Assembly: GCA_013298715.1 (NCBI GenBank)
Contig: JAAFIQ010000004.1
Span: 62,001-126,000, forward strand
DNA: 64,000 bases
Origin: Bacteroidota bacterium
GTDB taxonomy: Bacteria; Bacteroidota; Bacteroidia; B-17B0; Aurantibacillaceae
Direction: 5' to 3'
Numbering within the stretch: position 1 is the stretch's first letter; every line of letters begins with the position of its first letter. Of this stretch, positions 26,302 to 34,252 are shown in pieces. The position numbers were made by a program, and so were the translations under genes. The notes under the pieces are model-generated. The model was not told the DNA's origin and made no database searches. It saw nothing but the letters and a program-made list of their open reading frames with translations.

Positions 26302-27252
26302 TTATTTTGATGCTTCGTAACGTTCAATAATTAATTTCACTAATCGGTGGCGTATCACATCTACATTATTCAACTCAATAATATCAATACCCTCGGCACT
26401 TTTCAAATAACGTAATGCTTGTAATAAACCACTTGGTTGCTTGTGCGGTAAATCTATTTGACTAACATCGCCTGTAATAATAAACTTTGCATTATTACCC
26501 ATACGTGTTAAAAACATTTTCATTTGGCTTTCTGTTGTATTTTGTGCTTCATCCAGAATAACAAATGCATTATCGAGTGTTCTTCCACGCATAAAAGCTA
26601 AGGGTGCAATTTGTATTATTCTGTTTTCTAAATACTGATTCAATTTATCGGCAGGAACCATATCGTTTAAAGCATCGTACAATGGTTGCATGTATGGGTC
26701 TAATTTTTCTTTTAAATCTCCTGGCAAAAATCCCAAATTTTCACCAGCCTCTACCGCTGGGCGGGTTAATATGATACGTTTTACCTCTTTATTTTTTAAA
26801 GCTTTCACCGCTAGGGCAACAGCCGTGTAGGTTTTACCAGTACCAGCAGGTCCAACAGCAAACAACATATCATTTTTAGTTATACTACTAATCATTTTAC
26901 GTTGATTTTCGGTTTTAGCCTTTATTACTAAACCATTGTTACCAAACAAAATAATATCATTACCATTTGCCTCATTCTGCTGTTCTAACATATTATCACC
27001 TGTTTGCCCTAAAAGTCGTTCAATAACCGTATCGGTGAGCACAGCTGTTTTGTGGTAATAATCCACTAACATTTCTAATTTTTTTTCAAAACGCTGAATT
27101 TCTAATTGATCGCCAATAACTTTTAAGCTATAGCCACGTGCCACTAATTTTAGTTTTGGGAAATATTTTTTTATGATGTTTAGTTTTACATCATTTACGC
27201 CATAAATCTCTACAGGTTCTACACTATCTAGAGTTATAATTTTTTCAGTCAT
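26302..27252 (-). CDS. PhoH family ATPase
   Basis: A 316-residue cytoplasmic PhoH-like protein. The N-terminal ~75 residues look like a small KH-like RNA-binding part. The ATPase core has Walker A FAVGPAGTGKTYTAVAL (about residue 133) and Walker B AFVILDEAQNT (about 230), with LTRPAVEAGENLGFLPGDLKEKLDPYMQPLYDAL between, all hallmarks of PhoH/YbeZ. These proteins are linked to ribosome and RNA metabolism, often with YbeY, which is not in view. It is the first gene of a pair with the GNAT gene. Confidence 0.92.
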   Translation of the reverse strand: MTEKIITLDSVEPVEIYGVNDVKLNIIKKYFPKLKLVARGYSLKVIGDQLEIQRFEKKLEMLVDYYHKTAVLTDTVIERLLGQTGDNMLEQQNEANGNDIILFGNNGLVIKAKTENQRKMISSITKNDMLFAVGPAGTGKTYTAVALAVKALKNKEVKRIILTRPAVEAGENLGFLPGDLKEKLDPYMQPLYDALNDMVPADKLNQYLENRIIQIAPLAFMRGRTLDNAFVILDEAQNTTESQMKMFLTRMGNNAKFIITGDVSQIDLPHKQPSGLLQALRYLKSAEGIDIIELNNVDVIRHRLVKLIIERYEASK

Positions 27253-27300
27253 TTTATAATTGTTTATAAACTTGTTAATGTAAGTGTAATGTTATATAAT

Positions 27301-27328
27301 TTGCCCCACTTTATTTTGGTTATTTTTG
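27301..27328 (+). promoter_or_regulatory. Candidate promoter of the SAM hydrolase gene
   Basis: TTG (27301-27303), 17 bases, TATTTTTG (27321-27328). Transcription would start about 3 bases before the ATG at 27338, so the message would be almost leaderless. The element covers the alternative TTG start at 27326, which argues for the ATG. Confidence 0.45.
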
Positions 27329-27337
27329 AACAACAAC

Positions 27338-28147
27338 ATGATTACATTAACAACAGATTTAGGTTACCGCGACCCCTATTTAGCAATTGTAAAGGCTAAG
27401 TTATATTCAGGTAACCCAAATGCAAATGTTATTGATTTAAGTTGTGATTTAAAATCGTACAGTATTGGGGACGCTGCTTTTATTTTAAAAAATGCTCTGG
27501 CTTATTTTCCTGAAAACACAGTGCATTTGGTGGCGGTTAAATTTATTACTAATTCATCCCTAGGGCAAACATCTAACATAGACAACACAAGGTATTTAGC
27601 CACAAAATATAAAAACCAATTTATTATTACACCCGATAATGGCCTGTACACCTTAATTGACAAGGGGTTTAGCGAACCTGTTTATCAATTGTTTTATCAA
27701 TCGAACGAACAACACCGCTTTTTTTTGAAAGATATTTTTGTAGATGCAGCCTTACATTTAGCAGCAAATAAATCGATAAATGATATTGCAGGCCCCACCC
27801 AAGATTACTACAAAGCCTCGCAATTTGAAGCATTTGTAAGTGGAAACATGATAAAAGCCAAAGGAATTTATGTAGACGATTTTGGAAACATAATTACCAA
27901 TTTAGAAAAACAATTTTTTAATGATGTGGTAGGCAATAAGCAATTTGTAATTTATTTGCCAGGCGATAAAATAGGTACCATAAGTACTAATTACGACGAT
28001 GTAAAATTTGGACAAGCGCTTGCTCTATTTAACTCCTTTGATAATTTAGAAATTGCTATAAACGGAAAGAGTGCTTATAATATGCTTTGCCCAAGAGATA
28101 TTGGGAGTAAATTTGATTTTAATTTAATGATAGAATTGTATGATTAA
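27338..28147 (+). CDS. S-adenosyl-L-methionine hydroxide adenosyltransferase (DUF62 family)
   Basis: A 269-residue member of the family that also contains fluorinase and chlorinase. MITLTTDLGYRDPYLAIVKAKLY is the typical N-terminus, and ITPDNGLYTLI, FFLKDIFVDAALHLA and VDDFGNIITNL are the other conserved blocks. Most bacterial members hydrolyse SAM to adenosine and methionine. The start at the ATG 27338 is chosen because the frame before it lies over a promoter-like element. The next gene overlaps its end by 8 bases, so a short operon with the ABM and MFS genes is likely. Confidence 0.9.
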   Translation: MITLTTDLGYRDPYLAIVKAKLYSGNPNANVIDLSCDLKSYSIGDAAFILKNALAYFPENTVHLVAVKFITNSSLGQTSNIDNTRYLATKYKNQFIITPDNGLYTLIDKGFSEPVYQLFYQSNEQHRFFLKDIFVDAALHLAANKSINDIAGPTQDYYKASQFEAFVSGNMIKAKGIYVDDFGNIITNLEKQFFNDVVGNKQFVIYLPGDKIGTISTNYDDVKFGQALALFNSFDNLEIAINGKSAYNMLCPRDIGSKFDFNLMIELYD

Positions 28148-28430
28148 ACGTATTGTAAAAATGAGTTTTGAATATGAAAAAATTGAAGACTTTAAAAAAA
28201 TATTTGAAACTAATTGGCAAAAAATAAAATCGTTTGATGGCTGCTCACACGTTGAATTATTGCAGGATACAAATAACCCAAGTATTTTTTTTACATTTAG
28301 CATTTGGGAGAACGAAGAAGCTATAGAAAATTACAAAAATTCAGAACTCTTTAAAAACGTTTGGGCACGAACAAAAATTTTATTTAATGATAAGCCAATG
28401 GCTTGGAGCCTTAACCAACTATTATTTTAA
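28140..28430 (+). CDS. Antibiotic biosynthesis monooxygenase (ABM) domain protein
   Basis: A 96-residue ferredoxin-like ABM domain: VKMSFEYEKIEDFKKIFETNWQKIKSFDGCSHVELLQD, then FFTFSIWENEEAIENYKNSELFKNVW. Such small proteins include cofactor-free monooxygenases, heme-degrading enzymes and many of unknown role. The start overlaps the upstream SAM hydrolase gene by 8 bases and the MFS gene begins 3 bases after its stop, so translation is probably coupled. Confidence 0.8.
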   Translation: MIKRIVKMSFEYEKIEDFKKIFETNWQKIKSFDGCSHVELLQDTNNPSIFFTFSIWENEEAIENYKNSELFKNVWARTKILFNDKPMAWSLNQLLF

Positions 28431-28433
28431 ACT

Positions 28434-29627
28434 ATGACAAGAAAAGAAATATTTTTATTACTCACACTAGCTTTTTTGCAGTTTACAGTAATTGTAGATT
28501 TTATGGTGCTAATGCCTTTAAAGCCAATGCTAACAAACCTTTGGGGTATTACGCCAACACAATTTGGAATTGCGGTTTTTGCTTATGGCTTCGGCGCATT
28601 TGTTTCATCCATGCTATGCGTAAATAAAGTTGATGGCTTTGATAGAAAAAAAGTATTGATTTTAATTTATGCCGGATTTACAATTGGTACATTTTTTTGC
28701 GGCTTAGCTAGTAATTATTATTTATTAGTTACAGCGCGCTTGGTAACAGGTTTATTTGGGGGTGTTTGTGGCTCTATTATTCAAAGCATTGTGGGCGATG
28801 CTATACCAAGCCAACGCCGCGGACAAGCCATGGGCATATTAATGATGGGCTTTGCTTTAGCCAGCGTAGTTGGTGTACCTGGAGGATTATATTTAGCGGC
28901 TCATTATCATTGGTACACACCCTTTTTAGTGTTGGCGTTTATTTGTATTGCTGTATTTTTTAGTACAACCTTTTTTGTTCCTTCATTCACAAATCATTTA
29001 CAAAATTACAAAAAACAATCGTTTAACGAAGTTATTACAGCAGTGCTAAGTAACCCAAACAGACGTTGGGCTTTATTGTTAACAGTAATCATAATGCCAT
29101 CGCACTTTTTTATAATTCCTTTTTTAACAGATTACTTCACAGCCAACTTAAAATTTAGTTATGCCAGCACTGTACCTCTGGTTTACATTGTAGGCGGTTG
29201 TTTAAGCGCACTAACCTCTCCGTTAATTGGCAAATTGAGCGATAAAATTGGACGCTTTAAGGTGTTATTAGGTTTAAGTATTCTATCAATTTTTCCATTA
29301 ATTGGTATTCCAAATTTGAATACAGATAATAAGTATATTTTGCTTTGCTTTACTGCTTCGTTTTTTATTTTTAGCGGAAGCCGCATGATTATTGCCTTAG
29401 CGCATGTAACCTCAACTGTTGAACCGAATATTAGAGGCGCATTTTTGATAATTAACTCTTCTATTCAGCAACTTGGAACCAGCTTAGCATCGCTAATTGG
29501 CGGATTTATTGTGGTGCAACAAACAGATAAATCCTTGTTGCATTATCCAATTTTGGGTTACATTTCTGTTGTGTTTATTGCATTTTCGCTCATCGTATTT
29601 CCTAAGGTGAAAGCGCTAAAAGTCTAA
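28434..29627 (+). CDS. MFS transporter
   Basis: A 397-residue inner-membrane protein with about twelve hydrophobic helices. The first half has FGFGAFVSS-like packing and VNKVDGFDRKKVLILIYAGF at the loop 2-3 position, which in the family carries the G-x-x-x-D-R-x-G-R/K-K motif. ARLVTGLFGGVCGSIIQSIVGDAIPSQRRGQAMG is motif C-like, typical of drug efflux (DHA) members. GKLSDKIGRFKVLL repeats the loop motif in the second half. It is probably an exporter of small molecules; the substrate is unknown. Third gene of the cluster starting at 27338. Confidence 0.88.
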   Translation: MTRKEIFLLLTLAFLQFTVIVDFMVLMPLKPMLTNLWGITPTQFGIAVFAYGFGAFVSSMLCVNKVDGFDRKKVLILIYAGFTIGTFFCGLASNYYLLVTARLVTGLFGGVCGSIIQSIVGDAIPSQRRGQAMGILMMGFALASVVGVPGGLYLAAHYHWYTPFLVLAFICIAVFFSTTFFVPSFTNHLQNYKKQSFNEVITAVLSNPNRRWALLLTVIIMPSHFFIIPFLTDYFTANLKFSYASTVPLVYIVGGCLSALTSPLIGKLSDKIGRFKVLLGLSILSIFPLIGIPNLNTDNKYILLCFTASFFIFSGSRMIIALAHVTSTVEPNIRGAFLIINSSIQQLGTSLASLIGGFIVVQQTDKSLLHYPILGYISVVFIAFSLIVFPKVKALKV

Positions 29628-29688
29628 TTATTTTTATATTTTTGTAATACAACATTATTAATTTTAAACTTTAAATAAATTAAATAGT

Positions 29689-30555
29689 ATGAAAGGAATT
29701 ATTTTAGCTGGAGGTTCGGGCACACGCTTACACCCACTTACATTGGCAATGAGCAAGCAAATGATGCCCATTTACGATAAACCAATGATTTATTACCCAC
29801 TATCAGTTTTAATGATGAGTGGCATAAATGAAATTTTAATTATTAGCACACCACACGATTTACCACATTTTGAAAGGCTTTTAGGATGTGGAGAAAACAT
29901 TGGTTGTAAATTTACTTACGCCGTACAAGAAGTGCCAAATGGATTAGCGCAAGCTTTTGTTATTGGCGAAAAATTTATTGGCGATAGCAAAGTGGCTTTA
30001 ATTTTAGGCGATAATATTTTTTATGGCGTAGGCTTAGGCCGTATGCTTCAAAAAATAAATAACCCTGAAGGTGGCGTTGTATTTGCTTACCACGTAAGTG
30101 ATCCTGAGCGGTATGGAGTGGTGGAATTCGATAAAGATAACACGGTACTTTCAATTGAAGAAAAACCAACAACGCCAAAAAGTAATTATGCTGTGCCAGG
30201 TTTGTACTTTTACGATAACAGCGTAGTTGAAATTGCAAAAAATTTACAACCTAGTCCGCGTGGCGAGTATGAGATTACTGATGTAAACAGAGAATATTTA
30301 AAACGCAAACAACTTAAGGTAAGCATTATGGATAGAGGTACTGCGTGGTTAGATACTGGTACCTTCCCATCTTTAATGCAAGCAGGGCAATTTGTGCAAG
30401 TAATAGAAGAACGCCAAGGTTTAAAAATTGGATGTATAGAAGAAGTTGCTTTTAAAATGGGTTATATAACCAAAGAACAACTTATAAAAGTTGCAACTCC
30501 ATTAACTAAAAGCGGATACGGTACTTATTTGTTGGAAGTAGCGAAGCATAGTTAG
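29689..30555 (+). CDS. rfbA: Glucose-1-phosphate thymidylyltransferase
   Basis: A 288-residue nucleotidyltransferase making dTDP-glucose from dTTP and glucose 1-phosphate, the first step to dTDP-rhamnose and related sugars. [18 protein letters not shown] is the nucleotide-binding motif, followed by [65 protein letters not shown] and [10 protein letters not shown], all matching RfbA/RmlA. The rest of the rfb pathway (rfbB, rfbC, rfbD) is not adjacent. TATTTTTG at 29637-29644 is a possible -7 element. Confidence 0.95.
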   Translation: MKGIILAGGSGTRLHPLTLAMSKQMMPIYDKPMIYYPLSVLMMSGINEILIISTPHDLPHFERLLGCGENIGCKFTYAVQEVPNGLAQAFVIGEKFIGDSKVALILGDNIFYGVGLGRMLQKINNPEGGVVFAYHVSDPERYGVVEFDKDNTVLSIEEKPTTPKSNYAVPGLYFYDNSVVEIAKNLQPSPRGEYEITDVNREYLKRKQLKVSIMDRGTAWLDTGTFPSLMQAGQFVQVIEERQGLKIGCIEEVAFKMGYITKEQLIKVATPLTKSGYGTYLLEVAKHS

Positions 30556-30646
30556 TTGATTTATTTTATAATTTAGATTGAATTAAAAATAGGCAATCAA
30601 TTTCTTAAAAAACAAAAATTAGCTTTCCAATTCAATACATTTTCAA

Positions 30647-31627
30647 GTGAAAAATTACACCCATCTTTTACAACTATTTTTACAACATTTAGAAAACTAT
30701 AATTCGGGTTTAAAAACCAAATTACCTAAAGAATTATATGAACCTGAAATTTATATTTTAAATTTAGGAGGCAAGCGTCTGCGTCCGCTATTGGCTTTAA
30801 TTGCGGTAGATTTGTTTGACAAAGCGCCCGAATCAGCGTTAGACTCGGCTTTAAGTGTAGAGTTATTTCATAATTTTTCGTTGATACACGATGATATATT
30901 AGATGCGGCACCACTGCGCCGAAACCAACCAACAGTGCATATAAAATGGAATACCAATATTGGAATTTTAAGTGGCGATGTGATGTTAGCAAAGGCGTTT
31001 CAGGTTTTGCAAAATTATGATGCTGTTGAATATGCCTCGCTTAGTAAACTTTTCAGCAAAACAGCTATTGAGGTTTGTGAAGGTCAGCAAGAAGATATGA
31101 ATTTTGAAACGCGCAACAGTGTTAGTGTAGAAGAGTACATTGAAATGATTACCAAAAAAACAGCAGTTTTGCTTGGCTGTAGCTTACAAATGGGGGCAAT
31201 CAACGCAGGTGCTTCAAACAAAGAACAAGAATTGCTTTACGAGTTTGGAAAACATATTGGTATAGCCTTTCAATTACTAGATGATATGCTAGATGCCTTT
31301 GCTACTGATGCCGAAAAATTTGGCAAACAGGTAGGTGGCGATATTATTGCGAACAAAAAAACATTTTTATTGCTTAAGGCTTTAGAATTGGGTAATGAAA
31401 TTCAACAAGCAGAAATAAAAAAATTGTTTACTGAAAATAATACTTCAAAAAAAGTAAGTGAAATGCTAAAACTTTACACTACACTCAATGTAAAACAATT
31501 ATGTGAAGAGGAAGCAAACAAACATACATCAATTGCCATACTTGCATTAGAGAAACTTCAAGTTAATGAAACAAAAAAAGCAAACTTAAAAAAGTTTGCT
31601 TTTGAATTACTAGGAAGAGATACTTAG
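30647..31627 (+). CDS. Polyprenyl (long-chain) diphosphate synthase
   Basis: A 326-residue all-helical prenyltransferase starting at a GTG. The first aspartate-rich motif is HDDILDAAPLRRNQPT (about residue 85) and the second is FQLLDDMLDAFA (about 215); GGKRLRP is the usual N-terminal motif. These residues bind Mg-diphosphate for head-to-tail condensation of isoprenoids. The product chain length cannot be read safely; a role in the menaquinone side chain is a reasonable guess. It follows rfbA by about 90 bases. Confidence 0.92.
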   Translation: MKNYTHLLQLFLQHLENYNSGLKTKLPKELYEPEIYILNLGGKRLRPLLALIAVDLFDKAPESALDSALSVELFHNFSLIHDDILDAAPLRRNQPTVHIKWNTNIGILSGDVMLAKAFQVLQNYDAVEYASLSKLFSKTAIEVCEGQQEDMNFETRNSVSVEEYIEMITKKTAVLLGCSLQMGAINAGASNKEQELLYEFGKHIGIAFQLLDDMLDAFATDAEKFGKQVGGDIIANKKTFLLLKALELGNEIQQAEIKKLFTENNTSKKVSEMLKLYTTLNVKQLCEEEANKHTSIAILALEKLQVNETKKANLKKFAFELLGRDT

Positions 31628-31631
31628 TTGT

Positions 31632-31781
31632 TTATAGTACCTCAACGGCCAATGGATATTTACTCATCCATTTTTTTAAGCTTTCTTTATTTCTTACCAT
31701 AATTACTGTTTTTTTATCAATGCGTAATTTGGTTAAATAAGTAGCTCCTTTAATCTCGGGTTTTTTAGCTATTGCTTTCAT
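31632..31781 (-). CDS. Small 49-residue protein
   Basis: A short open frame below the usual length cut-off. It starts ATG (31781) and encodes MKAIAKKPEIKGATYLTKLR, then IDKKTVIMVRNKESLKKWMS and KYPLAVEVL, with a TAA stop. It is basic, has no membrane helix, and seems foldable as strand-strand-helix. Support for a real gene is its protein-like composition and its fit into a gap between the polyprenyl synthase stop (5 bases away, convergent) and the rplT terminator. I do not know the family. Confidence 0.6.
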   Translation of the reverse strand: MKAIAKKPEIKGATYLTKLRIDKKTVIMVRNKESLKKWMSKYPLAVEVL

Positions 31782-31960
31782 TTTATATTAGTTTAGTACT
31801 AGTTTGTTTAATGGTAGTTCCACAAAATAATAACGTAAATAAAGGTATTTTGTTTGGATAATAAACGTTAAATTAGTAAAAAGCTAAAATCATTTCGACA
31901 TACAAGCGTTTGACCCATTTCTAGTTACCAAATAACTCGTTGTAAATTAATAAACCTCAA

Positions 31961-31992
31961 AAAAAAACCTCTAAAATTTAGAGGCTTTTTTT
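31961..31992 (-). terminator. Terminator of the rpmI-rplT operon
   Basis: On the minus strand AAAAAAAGCCTCTAAA-tt-TTTAGAGG then seven T: a perfect CCTCTAAA/TTTAGAGG stem with T tract, about 18 bases after the rplT stop. Confidence 0.88.
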
Positions 31993-32009
31993 AAACTTTA
32001 AACGTAATT

Positions 32010-32354
32010 TTATTTTACTTGGTTTATTACAGCTTTGAAGGCTTCAGGGTGATTCATTGCTAAATCAGCTAATACTTTACGGTTTAATTTTAAACCTTTA
32101 GCATTTAATTTTCCCATAAACTCACTGTAACTCATTCCTTCGGCTCTAACACCTGCATTAATACGTTGTATCCACAAACCACGCATGGTGCGTTTTTTGT
32201 TTTTACGGTCGCGGTATGCGTAAGTTAAACCTTTTTCTAATGTGTTTTTTGCAATGGTCCATACATTACCTCTTGCTCCCCAGTAACCTTTGGTAAGGTT
32301 TAGGATTTTTTTTCTGCGTGCCCTGCTGGCAACATGATTGACTGAACGTGGCAT
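32010..32354 (-). CDS. rplT: 50S ribosomal protein L20
   Basis: A 114-residue protein with the highly conserved start [20 protein letters not shown], then [47 protein letters not shown], diagnostic for L20. It binds 23S rRNA early in 50S assembly. It lies 139 bases downstream of rpmI in the same transcript. The intergenic stretch may hold a regulatory RNA structure, as L20 controls its own operon in other bacteria, but I could not identify one. Confidence 0.98.
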   Translation of the reverse strand: MPRSVNHVASRARRKKILNLTKGYWGARGNVWTIAKNTLEKGLTYAYRDRKNKKRTMRGLWIQRINAGVRAEGMSYSEFMGKLNAKGLKLNRKVLADLAMNHPEAFKAVINQVK

Positions 32355-32493
32355 TTGTTTGTTTTTTTACTTTTAGCTTTTTGCTTTAAGTACGTTTTTA
32401 AATGTTAGTGGTAACTTTTCCTAGGTTACACTTTTTTACTAAAATTTTGGCCTTTTGGGCCGTTAATCGGTTAATTTTAAAGAACATTTGCTT

Positions 32494-32688
32494 TTAGATA
32501 GCTAACATAAATTTTACGTTAGGCGTATCTGCATCGCTAACTAAACCAGTTTTAGCTAAACCGCGTTTGCGGTCTTTCTCTTTTTTGGTTAATATATGAC
32601 GCTTATAAGCATGCTTTCTTTTAATTTTACCGCTTCCAGTTAAAGCAAAACGCTTTTTAGCACTGGAATTAGTTTTCATTTTTGGCAT
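32494..32688 (-). CDS. rpmI: 50S ribosomal protein L35
   Basis: A 64-residue basic protein: [20 protein letters not shown], then [24 protein letters not shown], the L35 signature. It forms an operon with rplT. infC, which usually lies directly upstream, is absent: the upstream gene is a SiaC-family protein. A well-formed promoter lies at 32710-32739. Confidence 0.97.
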   Translation of the reverse strand: MPKMKTNSSAKKRFALTGSGKIKRKHAYKRHILTKKEKDRKRGLAKTGLVSDADTPNVKFMLAI

Positions 32689-32709
32689 CTTTTAAGTTTT
32701 TAAGGACGG

Positions 32710-32739
32710 CAAAGGTAGTGATATTTTGGATTTGAGCAA
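32710..32739 (-). promoter_or_regulatory. Promoter of rpmI-rplT
   Basis: On the minus strand TTG (32739-32737), a 19-base spacer, TACCTTTG (32717-32710): an ideal Bacteroidota promoter. The start would be near 32703, giving a leader of about 15 bases to rpmI. It separates ribosomal protein expression from the signalling operon upstream. Confidence 0.72.
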
Positions 32740-32763
32740 ATATATTTTAATTAAAATCGAAAT

Positions 32764-33141
32764 TTATTGTGCCTTAAAGGTAAACGGTAAACTCACTAAT
32801 TCCGCATACTCTTCCCCTGCCTCTTGCATATCATCATCATTTTTATCGTAATGCCAGTTAATTGTAATGGATGCGCCTTTGTTTTCAGCAACTTCATCCA
32901 ACTTCATTAAAATATCCAAAATAATTTTTGAGGATGCTGTATTGAAATATTCTAGTTTAAAATCAAAGCTAAAATTATTGTTTGGTGCATTTCCAAAAGC
33001 TTCTAGCCAATCTATGGTTGGTTTGTAAAAAGTAACTACATCTTCTGGTAATGAGCGACCGCTGATTTCAAACGTGTTTGTAGTTTTATCAAGTATTATA
33101 CTTGGTGTATCTTCGGTTCCGTTAATTTTGTAAGTTTCCAT
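32764..33141 (-). CDS. SiaC family (DUF1987) regulatory phosphoprotein
   Basis: A 125-residue cytoplasmic protein: TEDTPSIILDKTTNTFEISGRSLPEDVVTFYKPTIDWLEAF, then FDFKLEYFNTASSKIILDIL, which is the DUF1987/SiaC pattern. SiaC of Pseudomonas is an anti-sigma-antagonist-like switch phosphorylated by SiaB and dephosphorylated by the PP2C enzyme SiaA; the Thr in the FNTASSK stretch is the likely phosphosite here by motif position (inference). It is the last gene of the eight-gene operon. No SiaD-type diguanylate cyclase is adjacent, so its output partner is unknown. Confidence 0.88.
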   Translation of the reverse strand: METYKINGTEDTPSIILDKTTNTFEISGRSLPEDVVTFYKPTIDWLEAFGNAPNNNFSFDFKLEYFNTASSKIILDILMKLDEVAENKGASITINWHYDKNDDDMQEAGEEYAELVSLPFTFKAQ

Positions 33142-33152
33142 GTTATATTGTA

Positions 33153-33707
33153 TTAATTATTTTCGCTTGTGTGTTTAGAAATTGTGCTTAAAAAAATGAA
33201 GTAGTATAAGTCATCCTTTATTAAATCGAATTGAAATTTAAGTTTGGATTCAGATTTACGAGCAATATCAACAAAACCCAATCCAGCACCGCCTGCCTCA
33301 GAAATTGTGGCGCTTAATCTTAAATCTCTGAATAGGAGCTTTAATCCATCTTTATCTTTGCTATTTATTAAGTTCAATTTTTCTTCTATTGCTGCAATTT
33401 TATTTTGTTGAATGGTGTTGCCACTTATTACAAAAAAATGCTCTTCGTCTTCGCCAATCATAAATACAGCGGTTTTAGCATCATCACTCGAAGAGGCTTG
33501 ATGTTTACAAATATTTTGTAAAACTTCTACCATTACGTTGTAAATTTTTTTCTTAATACCCGCCTCTACAGAATCTTTATCAAGATTACGTTCTGTCATG
33601 GCTAAAACACCTTTTGTTATCTCTTGTGTAAACTCTCCTTCATAAAGCATTATTAATTTATTGCTTTCCATGAGTTGGTGGAACTGGCGTATTGATGTAA
33701 CTTCCAT
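33153..33707 (-). CDS. SiaB family protein kinase (DUF6272), second copy
   Basis: A 184-residue protein. NVMVEVLQNICKHQASS is an N-box-like stretch (Glu, Asn, Lys-His) of a GHKL ATPase fold, and GGAGLGFVDIARKSESKLKFQF is the later Gly-rich block. It resembles SiaB, the kinase that phosphorylates SiaC. It lies 2 bases after the other SiaB copy and 11 bases before siaC. The two copies are clearly paralogous (matching MVE-LQNI-KH and G-LG-VDIA-KS blocks) but well diverged, so they may have different partners or act as a heterodimer. Confidence 0.82.
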   Translation of the reverse strand: MEVTSIRQFHQLMESNKLIMLYEGEFTQEITKGVLAMTERNLDKDSVEAGIKKKIYNVMVEVLQNICKHQASSSDDAKTAVFMIGEDEEHFFVISGNTIQQNKIAAIEEKLNLINSKDKDGLKLLFRDLRLSATISEAGGAGLGFVDIARKSESKLKFQFDLIKDDLYYFIFLSTISKHTSENN

Positions 33708-33709
33708 AA

Positions 33710-34249
33710 TTAATTATTGTTTATAAATGTTTTAAGGGCAAAATAGGTTTTATCATTTTCTTCAACAAACGAAAAGTCTAATTTGTTTCCTGATTTTTTT
33801 GCGATATCAACTATTCCTAAACTCGCACCAATTCCTTCATTCAAACTTCCTTCAACTAAAAGTCGTTTATGCAACTCCGAAATTTCTTCTTTGCTCATTA
33901 CATTAATTGCCTGAAGCTTGTTTTTTAATGCTTGTACTTTTTCGTTTTCAATTACATTACCACTATATACAACATATTTCCCTTCATACGAACCAATCAT
34001 AAAAATACTTTCATTAGCATGTTTATTTTTAGTGTTGTGTTTGCTAATATTTTGTAAACACTCCACCATAACATTGAAAACCTTTTTTTTCACTGCAATT
34101 TCTGCCACCTCGGTACTCAGCTTTTTTTCAGTAAGATTTAACAATGCTTTAATAGTTTCTTGTGAAATTTTGCCTCGGTAGCTAAACACAAAATTGTGTT
34201 CCCTCATTTTACCGCTTATCTCGGTTACAAATCCTAATTCCTTTTCCAT
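33710..34249 (-). CDS. SiaB family protein kinase (DUF6272), first copy
   Basis: A 179-residue paralogue of the next gene. NVMVECLQNISKHNTKNK is the N-box-like stretch and GIGASLGIVDIAKKSGNKLDF the Gly-rich block; EISGKMREHNFVFSYRGKISQETIKALLNLTEKKL is the N-terminal part common to the family. By analogy with SiaB it would phosphorylate the SiaC-like protein. It starts 3 bases after the phosphatase gene stops, giving a phosphatase-kinase-kinase-substrate gene order. There is no membrane segment. Confidence 0.82.
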   Translation of the reverse strand: MEKELGFVTEISGKMREHNFVFSYRGKISQETIKALLNLTEKKLSTEVAEIAVKKKVFNVMVECLQNISKHNTKNKHANESIFMIGSYEGKYVVYSGNVIENEKVQALKNKLQAINVMSKEEISELHKRLLVEGSLNEGIGASLGIVDIAKKSGNKLDFSFVEENDKTYFALKTFINNN

Positions 34250-34252
34250 TCA

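Noticed and set aside
26301-26327. Earlier start for the GNAT protein
   Set aside because: It lies inside phoH; the ATG at 26300 directly after the phoH stop is better.
29975-30238. Minus-strand frame of 87 codons inside rfbA
   Set aside because: Antisense shadow of a well-conserved gene.
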